From NCBI GenBank assembly GCA_019914945.1, contig CM034107.1, positions 310,001 through 374,000 on the forward strand: a DNA stretch of 64,000 nucleotides. Reading direction: 5' to 3'. Of this stretch, positions 35,302 through 46,392 are shown piece after piece. The translations under genes and the position numbers were made by a program. Below the pieces are notes generated by a model. The model was not told the DNA's origin, ran no database searches, and worked only from the letters and a program-made list of their open reading frames with translations. Position 1 is the stretch's first letter, and every line of letters begins with the position of its first letter. The stretch comes from Typha latifolia (lineage: Eukaryota; Streptophyta; Magnoliopsida; Poales; Typhaceae).

Positions 35302-36351
35302 TCACGCTCCCAACTCGGTCGCAGGTGAGAAGGGTAAAAGCAGCGACTCTTCTCCTCCTCCTCCTCCTTCTTCTTCTTCTTCTTCTTCTTCCTCTAATAA
35401 TAATCTTTTCTCGGTCAGGAAGAGATCGATGGCTTCCAGACTGGGGCCCAGCACGTGACGACGCCACGCGGCGTCCTCCGCTTCCTTCCCCTTGCCACGT
35501 AGGCGGGCCCACACAGCCTCAGTGGCGTCCACCGGCCGGAGCGGCCAGCTCAGCTCCTCCGCCATCCGCCGTATCTTGCCCACCTGGGCCTCGGCGAGCC
35601 GCCGCGTGTTGGTCTTGATCTCCTCCACCGCCTCGGAGAACGTGCGGCGCTTCCCAAAATAGTCCCCGAACTCCTTGACCCCGATCGCCTTCCCCAACCC
35701 CACGTGCTTCTCACGCCCCGGGGTTTGGAAGTACTCGCTCAGCTCCTCCACCATGCCGGCCTCCACCATCTCATCCACGCGCGCGTCCAAATACTCCTCC
35801 AGTAGCTCCCCCTCCACGTGGACCCACAGGAGGCAGCAGCGGCGGCGGAGGGAGGGGTCGGCGAGGAGGGCGTGGATTAAGGAGTTGGAGCCGCCGGCGA
35901 CGACGGGGAGGCGGCGACGAGAGACTATCCCGGCGACGGCGGAAGCCGCGAGGAGGCAGAAGCTGTCCGGGGAGAGCTCGCCGGCGGCGGGGTCCATGTC
36001 GCCGAGTAGATGGTGGGGGACGCCCCGGCGGTCGCAGATGGGGATCTTGTTGGTGGTGATGTCGAGGCCGGCGTAGACCTGAATCTTGTCGGCGTTGACC
36101 ACCTCCCCCGGGAACCGAGTCGCCACGTCGATGGAGAGCTTTGACTTCCCCGTCCCCGTCGCCCCCACGATCACCACCATGCCCTCCTTCCTCCCTTTGC
36201 TACTACCACATCCCCTCCGATGCTGCTGCTGCTGCTGCTGGGGTAGCTGTCGTTGGTCGTGGTTGGGCGGGCCGACCACCACCGCCGACGTCATGGTAGG
36301 GCGGAGGAGAGCTTTAAAACTCGTGCTGGCTCTTGCGACTGGAATTCTCAT
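35302..36351 (-). CDS. IPT: Adenylate isopentenyltransferase (cytokinin synthase), intronless
   Basis: A single minus-strand frame of 349 residues starts at the first ATG (36351). It matches plant ADP/ATP IPTs, which transfer dimethylallyl from DMAPP to adenine nucleotides in the first committed step of cytokinin synthesis, mostly in plastids. The P-loop GATGTGKS lies at 63-70, followed by SIDVATRFPGEVVNADKIQV, TNKIP, GVPHHLLGD and PVVAGGSNSLIHALL. The N-terminus (MRIPVARASTSFKALLRPT) is basic and Ser/Thr-rich like a transit peptide. Two microsatellite-encoded tracts are unusual: a polyQ run at about 38-43 before the P-loop, and a poly-Glu/Gly run near the C-terminus beyond the core, from a CTC/TTC repeat. 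Intronless structure is usual for this family. GC content is high. Confidence 0.93.
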   Translation of the reverse strand: MRIPVARASTSFKALLRPTMTSAVVVGPPNHDQRQLPQQQQQQHRRGCGSSKGRKEGMVVIVGATGTGKSKLSIDVATRFPGEVVNADKIQVYAGLDITTNKIPICDRRGVPHHLLGDMDPAAGELSPDSFCLLAASAVAGIVSRRRLPVVAGGSNSLIHALLADPSLRRRCCLLWVHVEGELLEEYLDARVDEMVEAGMVEELSEYFQTPGREKHVGLGKAIGVKEFGDYFGKRRTFSEAVEEIKTNTRRLAEAQVGKIRRMAEELSWPLRPVDATEAVWARLRGKGKEAEDAAWRRHVLGPSLEAIDLFLTEKRLLLEEEEEEEEEGGGGGEESLLLPFSPATELGA

Positions 36352-36421
36352 ATAGCCTAGTAGACCCAACTCAATCCTTTTCTTCTCTCTCTCCCTTTCT
36401 CTCTCCTTTTCCTTTTCCTCT

Positions 36422-36424
<3 letters not shown>

Positions 36425-36464
<40 letters not shown>
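36425..36464. repeat. (CT)n microsatellite upstream of IPT
   Basis: About 19 CT units lie 75-115 bp upstream of the IPT start on the opposite strand, so the IPT leader would read (GA)n. GAGA/CT tracts near plant start sites can bind BPC/GAGA factors; relevance here is inference. Confidence 0.85.
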
Positions 36465-36469
<5 letters not shown>

Positions 36470-37854
36470 ACTAGTATTGCCTATGCAAGAAGAAAGGAGG
36501 AGAGATGGGCATTGAAGCTTCCTGGGTTTCATGCCATGCTCAAGCAATAGCAAGAAAGAAGAAGAAGAAAGGGAGAGAGAGAGAGAGAGAGGTATGGGGA
36601 AAGAGGGAAGCAAGCATGCCATTTGGGCTCATCAAATCATGCGCTTCTTGTTGCCTTCTTGTTATCGTTGTAGTAGTTGTTGTGGTGTTGTTTTTTTTTG
36701 GGTCTATCTAATAACTCTGCCTCTCCTCTCCTTCTCCTTCTCCTCTCCTCTGCTCACTTTCCATCTCTCCTCTATCTGGGTCACATTTATATAGAGGCCA
36801 AATTACAGTTATTTTACTCCCCATTTGGATTCCATTTTATCTCCCCATTTCTACACTTTAACTTAATACTGGAAAGCTAATATTTCATTAATACAGTATT
36901 AGGTTTAAAATATGTAACAGTAACTTAAAGTTAAACCAAATCAAAGGGGTATACATTGTAATTTACTCTTATATATATTTATTTATTTATTTATTTATTT
37001 ATGAATATAGTATTAGGTTTAACAAGTACAAAGATAGATGTAGTTTTATTTAAGTAGCCTAATCATATCTATTCAACCATGCGGGCCTTGTATTACTTGG
37101 GGGCCTTTCTAAGTAATATTAGTTTTATGTTGTTGCTTCCATTCCAATATTCCCCCTCTTACTAATAAATTAAACTCAGTTTCCGAGGCAGACCAACATT
37201 AATAAAAGTAATGTGCACTTGAGGAGGAGAAGAAGGGGCCAACTTTTTCCTACTGCTTTGGGATTACAACTTTCTTTGAATGCTTTTTAAACTTCTTCTT
37301 CTTTTTTTTAAACCAAAAAAAGAAAATAAATAAATCATAGGATGAAAAATAATGGTATTATTAACATATTCGAAGCTCTAATAAATTCTACTATGTGCTA
37401 ATAATGGATCTATGAATCCTTTGTTAGTCCATGTGGTCGGTCTACGCCCGATCCATTTATCGAGGAATTATATCGTGTTGTTTTTGTTGAGCAGAGTTGA
37501 AGTCAGCTAATTACATTAAGTTAACGACTCTGTAGAGAAAGTCAAACAAGTATATGGGAATATTACCGCGCAATAAAAGTATCCATTTAAAAAACTTTTA
37601 AAAGAAAAGGATTTTTTTATAAATAAATAAAAAACACTAGAATAAATTGTTAGACCTCTTACGGTTGCCTTAAAAACTAGTTAAATCCTGCTTATATTAA
37701 CTGGGATTAGTTAATAACTAAGGGAGGTGCCTTCTTGCAAATGTAGAGGAGAGCCCGTTTGAAAAATAGATCAACTTGGAGTAGTTTTATGTATAAAGTT
37801 TAGAAGCCATGTGGGAGTTTTTTTTTTTTTTTTTTTTTTTTGTGTTCAGGTTAA

Positions 37855-38060
37855 GATTATATTTTTGGCCCCTTAATTATCATTAAGTTAATTTCAATAG
37901 AAATTTTGTCAGAAAGATTATTAAAAAAATTTAAAGACATTGATATCTATTTTCTCCATCTATTAAATTAGTCAAAATTTTAAAATTATTTTTATCAGAA
38001 TTTCTAATGAAATTAACCTAATAATGTAATTAACCTAATAATTTATTTTCCTTTTTCTAA
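37855..38060. mobile_element. Small AT-rich fold-back element
   Basis: The left arm contains AGTTAATTTCAATAGAAATT near 37894. It is complementary, with mismatches, to the right arm AATTTCTAATGAAATTAACC near 37999. Flanking parts of the arms also pair loosely. No clear target duplication was found, so the borders are approximate. Confidence 0.45.
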
Positions 38061-40372
38061 GAGAATAAACTAAGTAGTGTTAGATTTGAGGATGACCAGG
38101 CAAAACCAATTGTGGCCCTAATTGGTTCATGTCTTATTAATTAATAAGAAGACTTTTTATCATATAAGGATTAGTTTCCTTCAAGATAGTGGGTTGAGAT
38201 GGCAAAATCTCACACTATGGAGAGTTGGAGTATATAATACTACGTATGCTTCCGAAATTGATAAAGAAAGTGACAATTTTATTAAGGATCTAGGAATTAA
38301 AATGGATAACGTTCTAAGAAATTTATTAAAAATACCTTACATTTTAATTGTATTATTGTTTACACTAACTACGTATCTCTCTTTCTAATATTTTAAAAAT
38401 ATTCTAATATTAGTTTTTGAACGGACGCAAAATAACCTTGATATCCTTAAGTAACTTTTTTAAGATTAAGATAAAATAGAAAGTATTTTCAAATTTATTA
38501 TCTCTTCTGTTAACTGCCATTAGATTAAAATTAAATCAATGTAAATTTGCAACATTAAAAGTAAAATACATAGATGTGAATGATGTTTTTAATAAATTCT
38601 CCAAATTAAGATTGAAGAGTTTGGTCTATCAATAAGATTAACTCTTAAGACTGTACTCAAATCTAACAAAGTAGTTTTGAGAGAAAGAGAGAGGAAAATT
38701 GGAAAGGAAATGATGAGAGTGAGGGATATGCATGCATGGGCATGGGGGAATGTGCAATTAGATCAATAATATTGCTTAAAGAGTGGAATAAATATCTTTC
38801 TCTAGTCAATTAAATCCACTTGCTAGATTAAAAGTGACATCTTAATTTTGTCTTTTGTCATCAATCACATTTTATCATATAGATATTTTATTCTCCGACC
38901 TTATATTTTTAATTTTAATGTCTCAAGAAACAGATTAAGTTAACTTTAATCTATAAAAATAATAATTCTGTTATAAAATATAAATAAAAGATAGAGCACC
39001 TCTTATGTTATCTATTAAAGATAAACTATAGGGTATTTTTCTATACGAGTAAAAAATAATAATTATAATTGAGGACACTTAAGAACATGGCTTGAACATA
39101 GTACGTACATAAACACAGCAGTTAGGAAAAGGATTAAGCCATTATTAATCTAATGACGCATGGAGAAATTGACCTTTTGATTGGTAGCTGTTCAAGTGGG
39201 CTCTAATTAGTTTGCATGCCATGCCCTCTTTAATTTAATTTCATATAGACTAATGAGAGCTGTAAAGCAAATTATCTAGTTGGTCTCCATATGAAGATAT
39301 TTATTAGCAAATGCATGTGAGAGAAACTTCTATATTCCAAGTTTTAGATTAATAATTCTTAATATTGGAAGTAAACTCCTAAATAAATTCGTTGACAAAA
39401 TGACCTTATGGTGCAACTTAAAGGACATCTCCAACCTGAATCTAGCAATTCTAGCAAAATAAATATCTAAGTTAAAGTCAACCCGATTATATATAAATAT
39501 ATAAATACATAAAAATATGAGCTACCCGTAATGAATTATTATAGGTAGGTCAACTCTAAATCATAGAGGTAGACTACGTGTGTAGTGCATATTAATTGCG
39601 ACAAAAAAAATTCTTGAGTTTAATATTCTTGTTTAGATTAATGAGTTGGTTGTCGTCTCTGACTTTAGATCTAAAAAATTTGCAAATAAGTCCCAAAGTT
39701 TGACTAATAATATGATTTCTTGTGCACTGCAAGGTTTTCTTTTGGAGTTGCATGACAAGGCCGGAGAGATTCTTTCTGTCGCTTTGTGTTGCTAATTAAT
39801 TTATTAAGCCTCTGTTTAATATATATATATATATATATCCTTATAAGCATTTGATATTTGCATGTATACTCATTAAAATTCTTTATTTTTGCACGGATAT
39901 TTTTTTAAACCTAACTAGCAGTTAAGATTATATCCAAGTAATCAACCACAAAAAGTTAAAAATCACTTTTATTCTTGTTTATAAACATTTCTTTTTAGTT
40001 AAGGATATTTATTTATCTCTTTTTGTATATTAAATTACTAAGATTTTATAGAATAGCAATCTAAAAGGGGTAAAAATGTAAAAAAAAAAAAAATACACAC
40101 TAACTCTTGGTGTTTTTCGAGGAAGCTTCTTTCTTGTAAACAATTTTAGTTTGATGCTAAGAGTATATCTTTTTACAAAGATATTATAACTTAATTTCTT
40201 CTAGGTTTTGTTGGAGATGATGACTGTTACAAGTGTCTACGTGATGACAATGCAGGCCATTAATTATGATAAACATTCAACTTAAACAGTGACATTAATA
40301 AGATAACTATGTTTGACATATATATATATATATATATCTAATATCTGAGCATCATGCATGCTACGTATATTG

Positions 40373-40409
<37 letters not shown>

Positions 40410-41428
40410 AATCATGCATTCGCTTTCTTTTATTCTCAAAAACTTATCTAGATCTCCAAATCATCTCGTGGTGATCTGTGACCGATAAAATTAATTTATG
40501 ATTCTCATCTTATCATTACGGTTAACGCTGTAATTAAGCTGCAAGATGTTGCTTTCATCTCTCCATTCTTGTCCTTTCGGATATTATACTTTATTTTTGC
40601 ATCTAATGCGGGAAAAAAGAAAAAGAAAATTTGGGCCGCCCTTCCAACTCTTGCAAACTTACAGGGAAAGATAAGCTAATGATGCATACCATTTTAGTTC
40701 TAGGCAACTTTATTCTATTCCAAGATTAATGGTGCTCTTAATTATTAATTGTCTGTGTCTATCTACCTTGAAATTTAATTAATAGTTGTCAAGATCTTTA
40801 TGTTCTTGCTTCTGATTCACTAAAATTAGTAAATGGACACTAAAAGACTACCTGAGTTTGATCAGGCTGGGACTAGGCAAGGGTTAAGCTATAGAGTTTA
40901 GGGCCGAGCCAAATTCATCTAAATTTAGCCCCTGCCCCCTGGCTAAAGATGGGTTAATTAAGGCCTATAATTAAGCTTTATGCCCACCGCCATGATTAAG
41001 ACAATCAACTTATAATGGTGAAGGATAAAGACAAACATCCTACATCAAGGGGGTTAATGGCAAGCCAACCCTATAAATTCTAGACATGGAAGTGGATTAA
41101 CTTTTTCCTCAGTAGATGCTTGTTAGCAGAAGGCGCATTCCAATTGGAAGCTTCACCACTTGACTACAAAGACAAACCCCCTCAAAATCAATTAGTTCTG
41201 CCAAACAAATAAGACCTTATTATCGCCATAGATTACACATTATGAGAAAGCAGTGCTAGCTAAATAAATTGCACACAAATTACTTCTATTGTTTCAGATG
41301 AAGTGAAAAGAGAGAATGTGTTCAAAGTATAATTTATTCCATTGATACCCAGTATATATACCAAGATCTTCATTTAGTTGTAATACAACATATCATACAA
41401 TGTTTCGCAACTTATCCCATACTACATA

Positions 41429-41500
41429 ATGGGATACAGACTTATTTCTTTGCAACCAGGAGGATGCGCTTGGCCTTGCACAGACAGTAATTGTCTACTT
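41429..41500 (-). pseudogene. Duplicated, degenerate copy of the USP terminal exon
   Basis: On the minus strand this copy reads NYCLCKAKRILLVAKK then TAA (stop at 41444-41442), against NYCLHNANCPVLVVKK then TAA in the true last exon 110 bp upstream. Similarity continues past the stop (AAATAAGTCTG). The upstream part of the exon (FFVGSVS) and the acceptor are not preserved, so it is probably a tandem-duplication relic lying in the present 3' UTR. Confidence 0.65.
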
Positions 41501-41551
41501 CATTGAAACTCGAAGTTCTACATGGATCTTTAACCATAACAGGATTCAGAC

Positions 41552-44007
41552 TTATTTCTTCACAACCAGGACGGGGCAATTGGCGTTATGCAGACAGTAA
41601 TTGCTGACGCTGCCCACGAAAAACCTGTAGCATCAAAACATGATTGGTAAGTAAACTATGAAAATTAGAATATAGAACACTCTTGTCCTTATGGAAAATA
41701 AGAAAAGAACTTTATGAGTTATAATGTTTCAAGAATTGCTGAGTGAGCTCATATTGTCAGTTCATCAAATGAGGAGATTCAAATTCCACATTGTTGTGAA
41801 ATTTGATCCTATTAAGTGAGCACATTTGCCAATCCTATCAAACACAAGTTTGATCGATTCAGTCATCATTTACTGAATGGACCCGTATTTTTAGTTCATC
41901 TAATGAGAAGATTCAAATTCCACATTGTTGTGAAATTTGATCTACTAAGTGAGCTCATTTGCCAATTCTATCATAAGAAATTATATAGAAAACACACATT
42001 TGATCGATTTCGTCATCATTTGCTGATATTCCCTTTGTTTTCCTCTAATTTGTTTAAAAAAAGGTTCTTATTCTGGTTTACAGTATTTCTTACTTTATCA
42101 ATTCCATCTCCAAGGCAAAAAAAAAATGAGTTTATTCTCATTCAGCTCCTCACAAGAAATAAGAAATAATGTATGATAAATACTACACAAAAGTTAAGAA
42201 AATTATGTGACTTTCAAATATTTTATTTCTGACGTATATAAAAAATAGTATAAAAAGAGACAATTAGTATAAAGGAAAACTTGATTCTTCCAGTATTGAG
42301 TGTTGGTCTATACAACTTATCCTTTAAGATCCGACCTCATTTAAGCAATCCAATTGCTAATTCGTGATTTATAAATAACGTAATTACCGTCTCAATGTGG
42401 TTTTGCCAGATTTCAGAATATTATCATCATTTGTTGATGGTTGGCAGAAATCTATACTTTTGCCATGTTCTCTAGTAACCACATCAAATTAATCTTCATT
42501 AACTTTAAATGCTCCATTAATCTATTGGCCAAATAATCATATCTTGTATGCAGGACTTCATGTTCAACAAACATTTGCTATAGCGAAATAACACCGTAAT
42601 GAAGTGGTACTGCGAGTTGTTGTGGGTGGACAAACTTTGGCGTTATTTTGCTAGGTAGTTTCCCCTGGTTTTGTTTGTTGATATTTTGACTTTGTTAGTT
42701 CGGAGATAGGGTGATATGCAGGAAGTGTATGACTGTGAACTTGAAAAGTTCAGTGGCTTATTTTCTCTGTGACTTTGTTTGATGTTTCAATGGCACAGGG
42801 TTCTTTTGCCTTTTGTCACACCCAAAAAAAAAAACACCATAGTGAAGTGTGAAGTGAGGTATTAAGCTTTCTTAGGCTTAATAAAATGTTGTTGATCCAT
42901 AACGAACCACCAAAACAGGCCCACAAACCCAACACCCCCACAGGCCCACACACAATTAGTGAAGAAAATGGCTTGCTAACAAGCAGCAACAAACACTTAC
43001 CTTTCTAATGCTCCACGACTATTGCTGCCCAAAATCAGCAAATCAATATTTAGCTTGTCAACTGCTTCACAAATGACTTCCTTGGGATCACCTACCTCAG
43101 TCGTTGTTTCTGTAATCACCTGTGGTGCAGATATTCAAACAAATTAAAAAAAAATCAATTAAAATATATTGCATTCAACTGAAAGTTAATGTAATAGTAA
43201 ATGATCTCAAGTTTGTTAACAGTTTTATGGTGATCGTGTCGTGACTAGCTGAAAGAGAGTGTCTAATATATTGACCGTCGATAGGTTTTACCTTAGCAAA
43301 TTTGTACATAAGAATTTAAAAAAAAAAACGTTACAACGAGAAAAGAGGAAATTTCCTCGTACTGGACCAAAGAACAAATAAGTAGCATAAACGGAAGATC
43401 GTCGTATAATTGTGAGATGAAGTCCGACATGTACAATCAGGAGAGTAAAATGTGATTTCATAGAAAAGTATATTAGAGATTCTTCTACTCAGCATTCCAT
43501 AATGACACTAATATCGATTCAGACTTTCACTTGTCTGCACATAAGGTGTTCGAAGAAAAGCCTGAACGAAATTTAAGACTCAATAGTTCTCATCCATGAC
43601 AAAATAAAACTCATCTCATACCCCTCGCCGAGAACAAATCTCCTTGGCTTTCTCCAAGATAGCAAGCGACATCTTCTTGTTGTGCTCTTGCACTGATTGA
43701 ATCAACTCAGGAGCTATAATCAGAGGAGAGAAATCTATCAGTCAAACACAACCACTACGCAACAAGCAAAAAGGACTCTGCCTGAGATCAAGAAGACCAA
43801 GTTGATGAGATCGAAGTTCCGTACGAGGAGTGCCGTAGGAGGCGGCGGCCATGTACCCGACGTTGGCGTAGGGCTGCGCGGTGAAGACGACGAGGGGGGA
43901 AGAGAGGGAGTCGCGAAGGTGGTCGAGAGCCCACTCGAGCGCGTAGTGACTGCACTCGCTTTCGTCGATCGCCACCATCACCTTCTTCAGCTTCGATTCC
44001 TCTCCAC

Positions 44008-44014
<7 letters not shown>
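41552..44014 (-). CDS. Universal stress protein A-like (USP) protein
   Basis: Four minus-strand exons (44014-43825, 43713-43622, 43119-43001, 41624-41552) sum to 474 bp, or 157 residues, normal for single-domain plant USPs. The N-terminus KKVMVAIDESECSHYALEWA contains the first nucleotide-contact Asp. The C-terminal loop is LGSNSRGALERFFVGSVS. In the ATP-binding pattern G-2x-G-9x-G(S/T) the second Gly is Ser here, so ATP binding is uncertain. Such small cytosolic proteins act in drought, salt and hypoxia responses; the role is family-level only. The 1.4-kb last intron contains a local duplication, and a second, decayed copy of the last exon lies just downstream. A (CT)n tract directly precedes the start codon in plus orientation, giving a GA-rich leader. 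Confidence 0.92.
41757..42030. repeat. Tandem duplication inside the last USP intron
   Basis: The block beginning GTTCATCAAATGAGGAGATT (about 41760) recurs as GTTCATCTAATGAGAAGATT (about 41896). Both continue with CAAATTCCACATTGTTGTGA and end near TTTGATCGATT(C/T)(A/C)GTCATCATTT. The units are about 120-135 bp with roughly 85-90% identity by eye, plus a 15-20 bp insertion in the second copy. Confidence 0.8.
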
Positions 44015-44046
<32 letters not shown>

Positions 44047-44657
44047 GATCTGAGTCTATCGAAGACTTCTACTCGTAGAATTCTAGTAGATTAGTTTTGA
44101 GTCGGGTATTTGAACACGGCTTCTCATTAAGACTATTTATTATTTCATTTAATGTAATATATTGAAGAGAACAAAATACAAACGGCAAACTTAAAATTGA
44201 GGATAAATCACAAATTACCATCCTTCATTACGTGTAAAATTAAACCTAACTCCATAAATTTTTATTTCTATCACTTTGTACCTAAATTTGATATTAGAAT
44301 TGTTCTTTTTATATTAAAGTTACTCATCATATTTCATTCTTTAAATTTATAAGATAATATATTTTTCTCATTTTTATCCTATCTTACTTAAAATATTAGA
44401 AACTTAAAATCCTAGTTATCTCTTTCACTAATCGCCATCAAAATCTTTGTGCTATTTTACTCAATATTATAGCGCAATAAATAAATAAATAAATTTTTTG
44501 GGAGACAAATTGTTGTAGTATACCATAAAAATAATTTCTGTACAATGCAGCAAAAGTAGGGGAATAATTGTATAAGAAACAATTCATCAATAATATCTAT
44601 CTAATATCATTTATGCATCCAATATATATATATATATATAACTCTATTACGAATTAG
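44015..44657. other. USP promoter and SAP downstream spacer
   Basis: The left part is the USP leader, with (CT)n at about 44015-44040, and promoter. The rest is AT-rich, resembling the outer parts of the window's TIR elements in style, but I found no matching ends. An (AT)n tract lies at about 44623-44640. Confidence 0.45.
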
Positions 44658-45077
44658 CTATATCCTGTGCAACTTATCCCCCGGGAGGAGAGCGAATTCC
44701 TTCTCGAGCTTCTTGCGACCGGCCGCCTTGAAGTCGAACGTGCAGGCGTGCTCCTCCGGGTACCGGTGGGCGACGCAGTGCGTCCTCCCGCACTTGCACT
44801 TGAATCGTTTGGCAAGGGCAATCCTCTTTTTGCACCGATCGCAGATGTCCTCCACCTTCGGGGACTCGGTCGTCGATGTCGATGTCGATGTCGATGCTGA
44901 GGAATCGGCGAGATCTGGATTGGCTAGGATGCGGGAAAAGGCGATTCCTTGCTGCTTGAGGAAGTCGTTGTAGCACTTGGAGCACAAGTCGCGTGTCGTG
45001 GGGTTGCCGAAGAAGCCGCAGCCATTGGAGCAGAGAGGTGGCCAATTATTGCTGCTACAGCCGTCGTCGGAAGCCAT
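44658..45077 (-). CDS. A20/AN1 zinc-finger stress-associated protein (SAP)
   Basis: An intronless minus-strand frame of 139 residues. The N-terminal A20 finger reads CSNGCGFFGNPTTRDLCSKC then YNDF. The C-terminal AN1 finger reads CDRCKKRIALAKRFKCKCGR, then THC, HRYPEEHACTFDFKAAGRKK. Plant SAPs of this layout modulate abiotic stress and some have ubiquitin-ligase or ubiquitin-binding activity; the role here is inferred from the domains. The linker contains a pure Ser-Thr run encoded by a GTCGAT hexanucleotide repeat (44872-44896). At 139 residues it is slightly shorter than typical SAPs (150-180). Intronless coding is usual for this family. A TATA box lies about 85 bp upstream. Confidence 0.93.
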   Translation of the reverse strand: MASDDGCSSNNWPPLCSNGCGFFGNPTTRDLCSKCYNDFLKQQGIAFSRILANPDLADSSASTSTSTSTTESPKVEDICDRCKKRIALAKRFKCKCGRTHCVAHRYPEEHACTFDFKAAGRKKLEKEFALLPGDKLHRI

Positions 45078-45160
45078 GAGAATCGTAAGTGTGAGAGGAG
45101 AGGAGAAGGTTTAGATGAAGCGAGGTAGGCAGAGGGAGTACGGGAGGGGGGGTTGCATGG

Positions 45161-45168
45161 TATTTATA
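45161..45168 (-). promoter_or_regulatory. TATA box of the SAP gene
   Basis: TATAAATA on the minus strand lies 84-91 bp upstream of the SAP start codon. This is a sensible distance for a short leader. The surrounding DNA is GC-rich, so the motif stands out. Confidence 0.6.
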
Positions 45169-46392
45169 AGGTGGGTTTAGTTTGGAGGAGATCTATAATC
45201 TATTCCGAGTCGGATAAGTCATAAGTCTAATCCGGGCCGGTCTAGTGTTTGGGCCCAAAATTATCCTAATCGGAATCTGAGATCGAGTTCAAGTCGTATT
45301 TACGATGAAAGAGGTTTGCAAAATTAGGAACCTTTTGTGTATTTGTGTTGGATTAAGTGTCGGATAGAAGATTCATACATTGGGAGAAAACCCAACATGT
45401 GATTCAACAAACAAATCTACAAAATTGGCTGCAGGATCGATCTATGGGTTATTTGCAAGAAATGATGTATAATGCAGTGAGACTCTTTTTTGTCCTCACT
45501 TTAATTTGTGGCGAAAATACGAGCACTTAATTATATATATATATCCGTCTAATATAGAAAAAAAAAAAGTTAGCAGAGTGCAATAAAAATAACTAAGAAA
45601 CATGAGGTTGCAATTTAGAACTTAAAAAGTAAATACCTACAATATATGAAGCTATAATTTAGAACGTCAAGCATAAAAAAATTAAAAATAGTATAATACG
45701 TAAACTACTGTGGAGCGTGAGAATACAATTTGATGTATTCCAAAGTTTTTAACGTATTGCTAAGTTATGTAGAAATATATAAGAGAATATCAAGTATTTT
45801 TTAATGACATAGAATACTTACATGTCCAATTGATTGTAAGGCACATTTAATGTAAGCTAAAAAATGCATTGTATAACTGTCTCTCTTTTAGGGCAGTTTG
45901 GAAGGAAAAATTTAAAAGGATTTGGTAAGTAAAGGAAACTAAAAAAAAAAAGGTAGAGTTAAATATCTCAAATCAACGGTGCACTGAACTTCTATTGCAA
46001 ATTACACTTTATTTACTCGATGTTGCAATTAAAGTAATTGTATGCATTAGATGACAAAATGTGATATTTCTCTAAAATATTGAAAATGTTATATTTACAC
46101 CCATGATAAGCTAATTGAATCTCTTAGTGGACATTCCACTACTCAGGGATGATAACAACTCTTATCTGATAAAGATTTTAACTAAACAGGGCGTTGGAAA
46201 AAGAGAAAATTATGTAACCAAGATTGTCAACTTCCTCTTTTTAGTTGAGAGGTCAGTATATTATGTACAACGAGTCTTAAACAAGTAAACATCCAAATTT
46301 CCAAACAATAATTTATACATAGTTGATAAGCTCAATTATTTCTGATGCATTTAGACTCGCCATGATCTCCATCTAGTGAACAATTTTTATAC
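45169..46392. other. Intergenic: SAP promoter and IST1-like 3' side
   Basis: The 45190-45240 stretch contains GGATAAG and GGGCC motifs upstream of the SAP TATA box. The rest is AT-rich with no gene. The last 100-150 bases are probably the IST1-like 3' UTR. Confidence 0.45.

Larger units (their letters stand above)
36352..41428. other. Large AT-rich intergenic region upstream of IPT
   Basis: The left end is the IPT 5' side: a (CT)n tract at 36425-36464 and TATATAAATG on the minus strand near 36782-36793. Beyond lie (TTTA)n at about 36976-37003, a T22 run near 37819-37841, a small fold-back (37855-38060) and several (AT)n tracts (39820, 40317-40336, 40376-40407). The 88-codon frame at 38122-38388 has no recognisable domain. 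I see no gene in 5 kb. Confidence 0.5.

Noticed and set aside
35238..35618. Frames with Leu or Ser runs opposite the IPT 3' end
   Set aside because: They are antisense by-products of the CTC/TTC repeat in the IPT coding region.
38122..38388. 88-codon plus-strand frame in the IPT upstream desert
   Set aside because: No domain, no splice partners, AT-rich chance frame.
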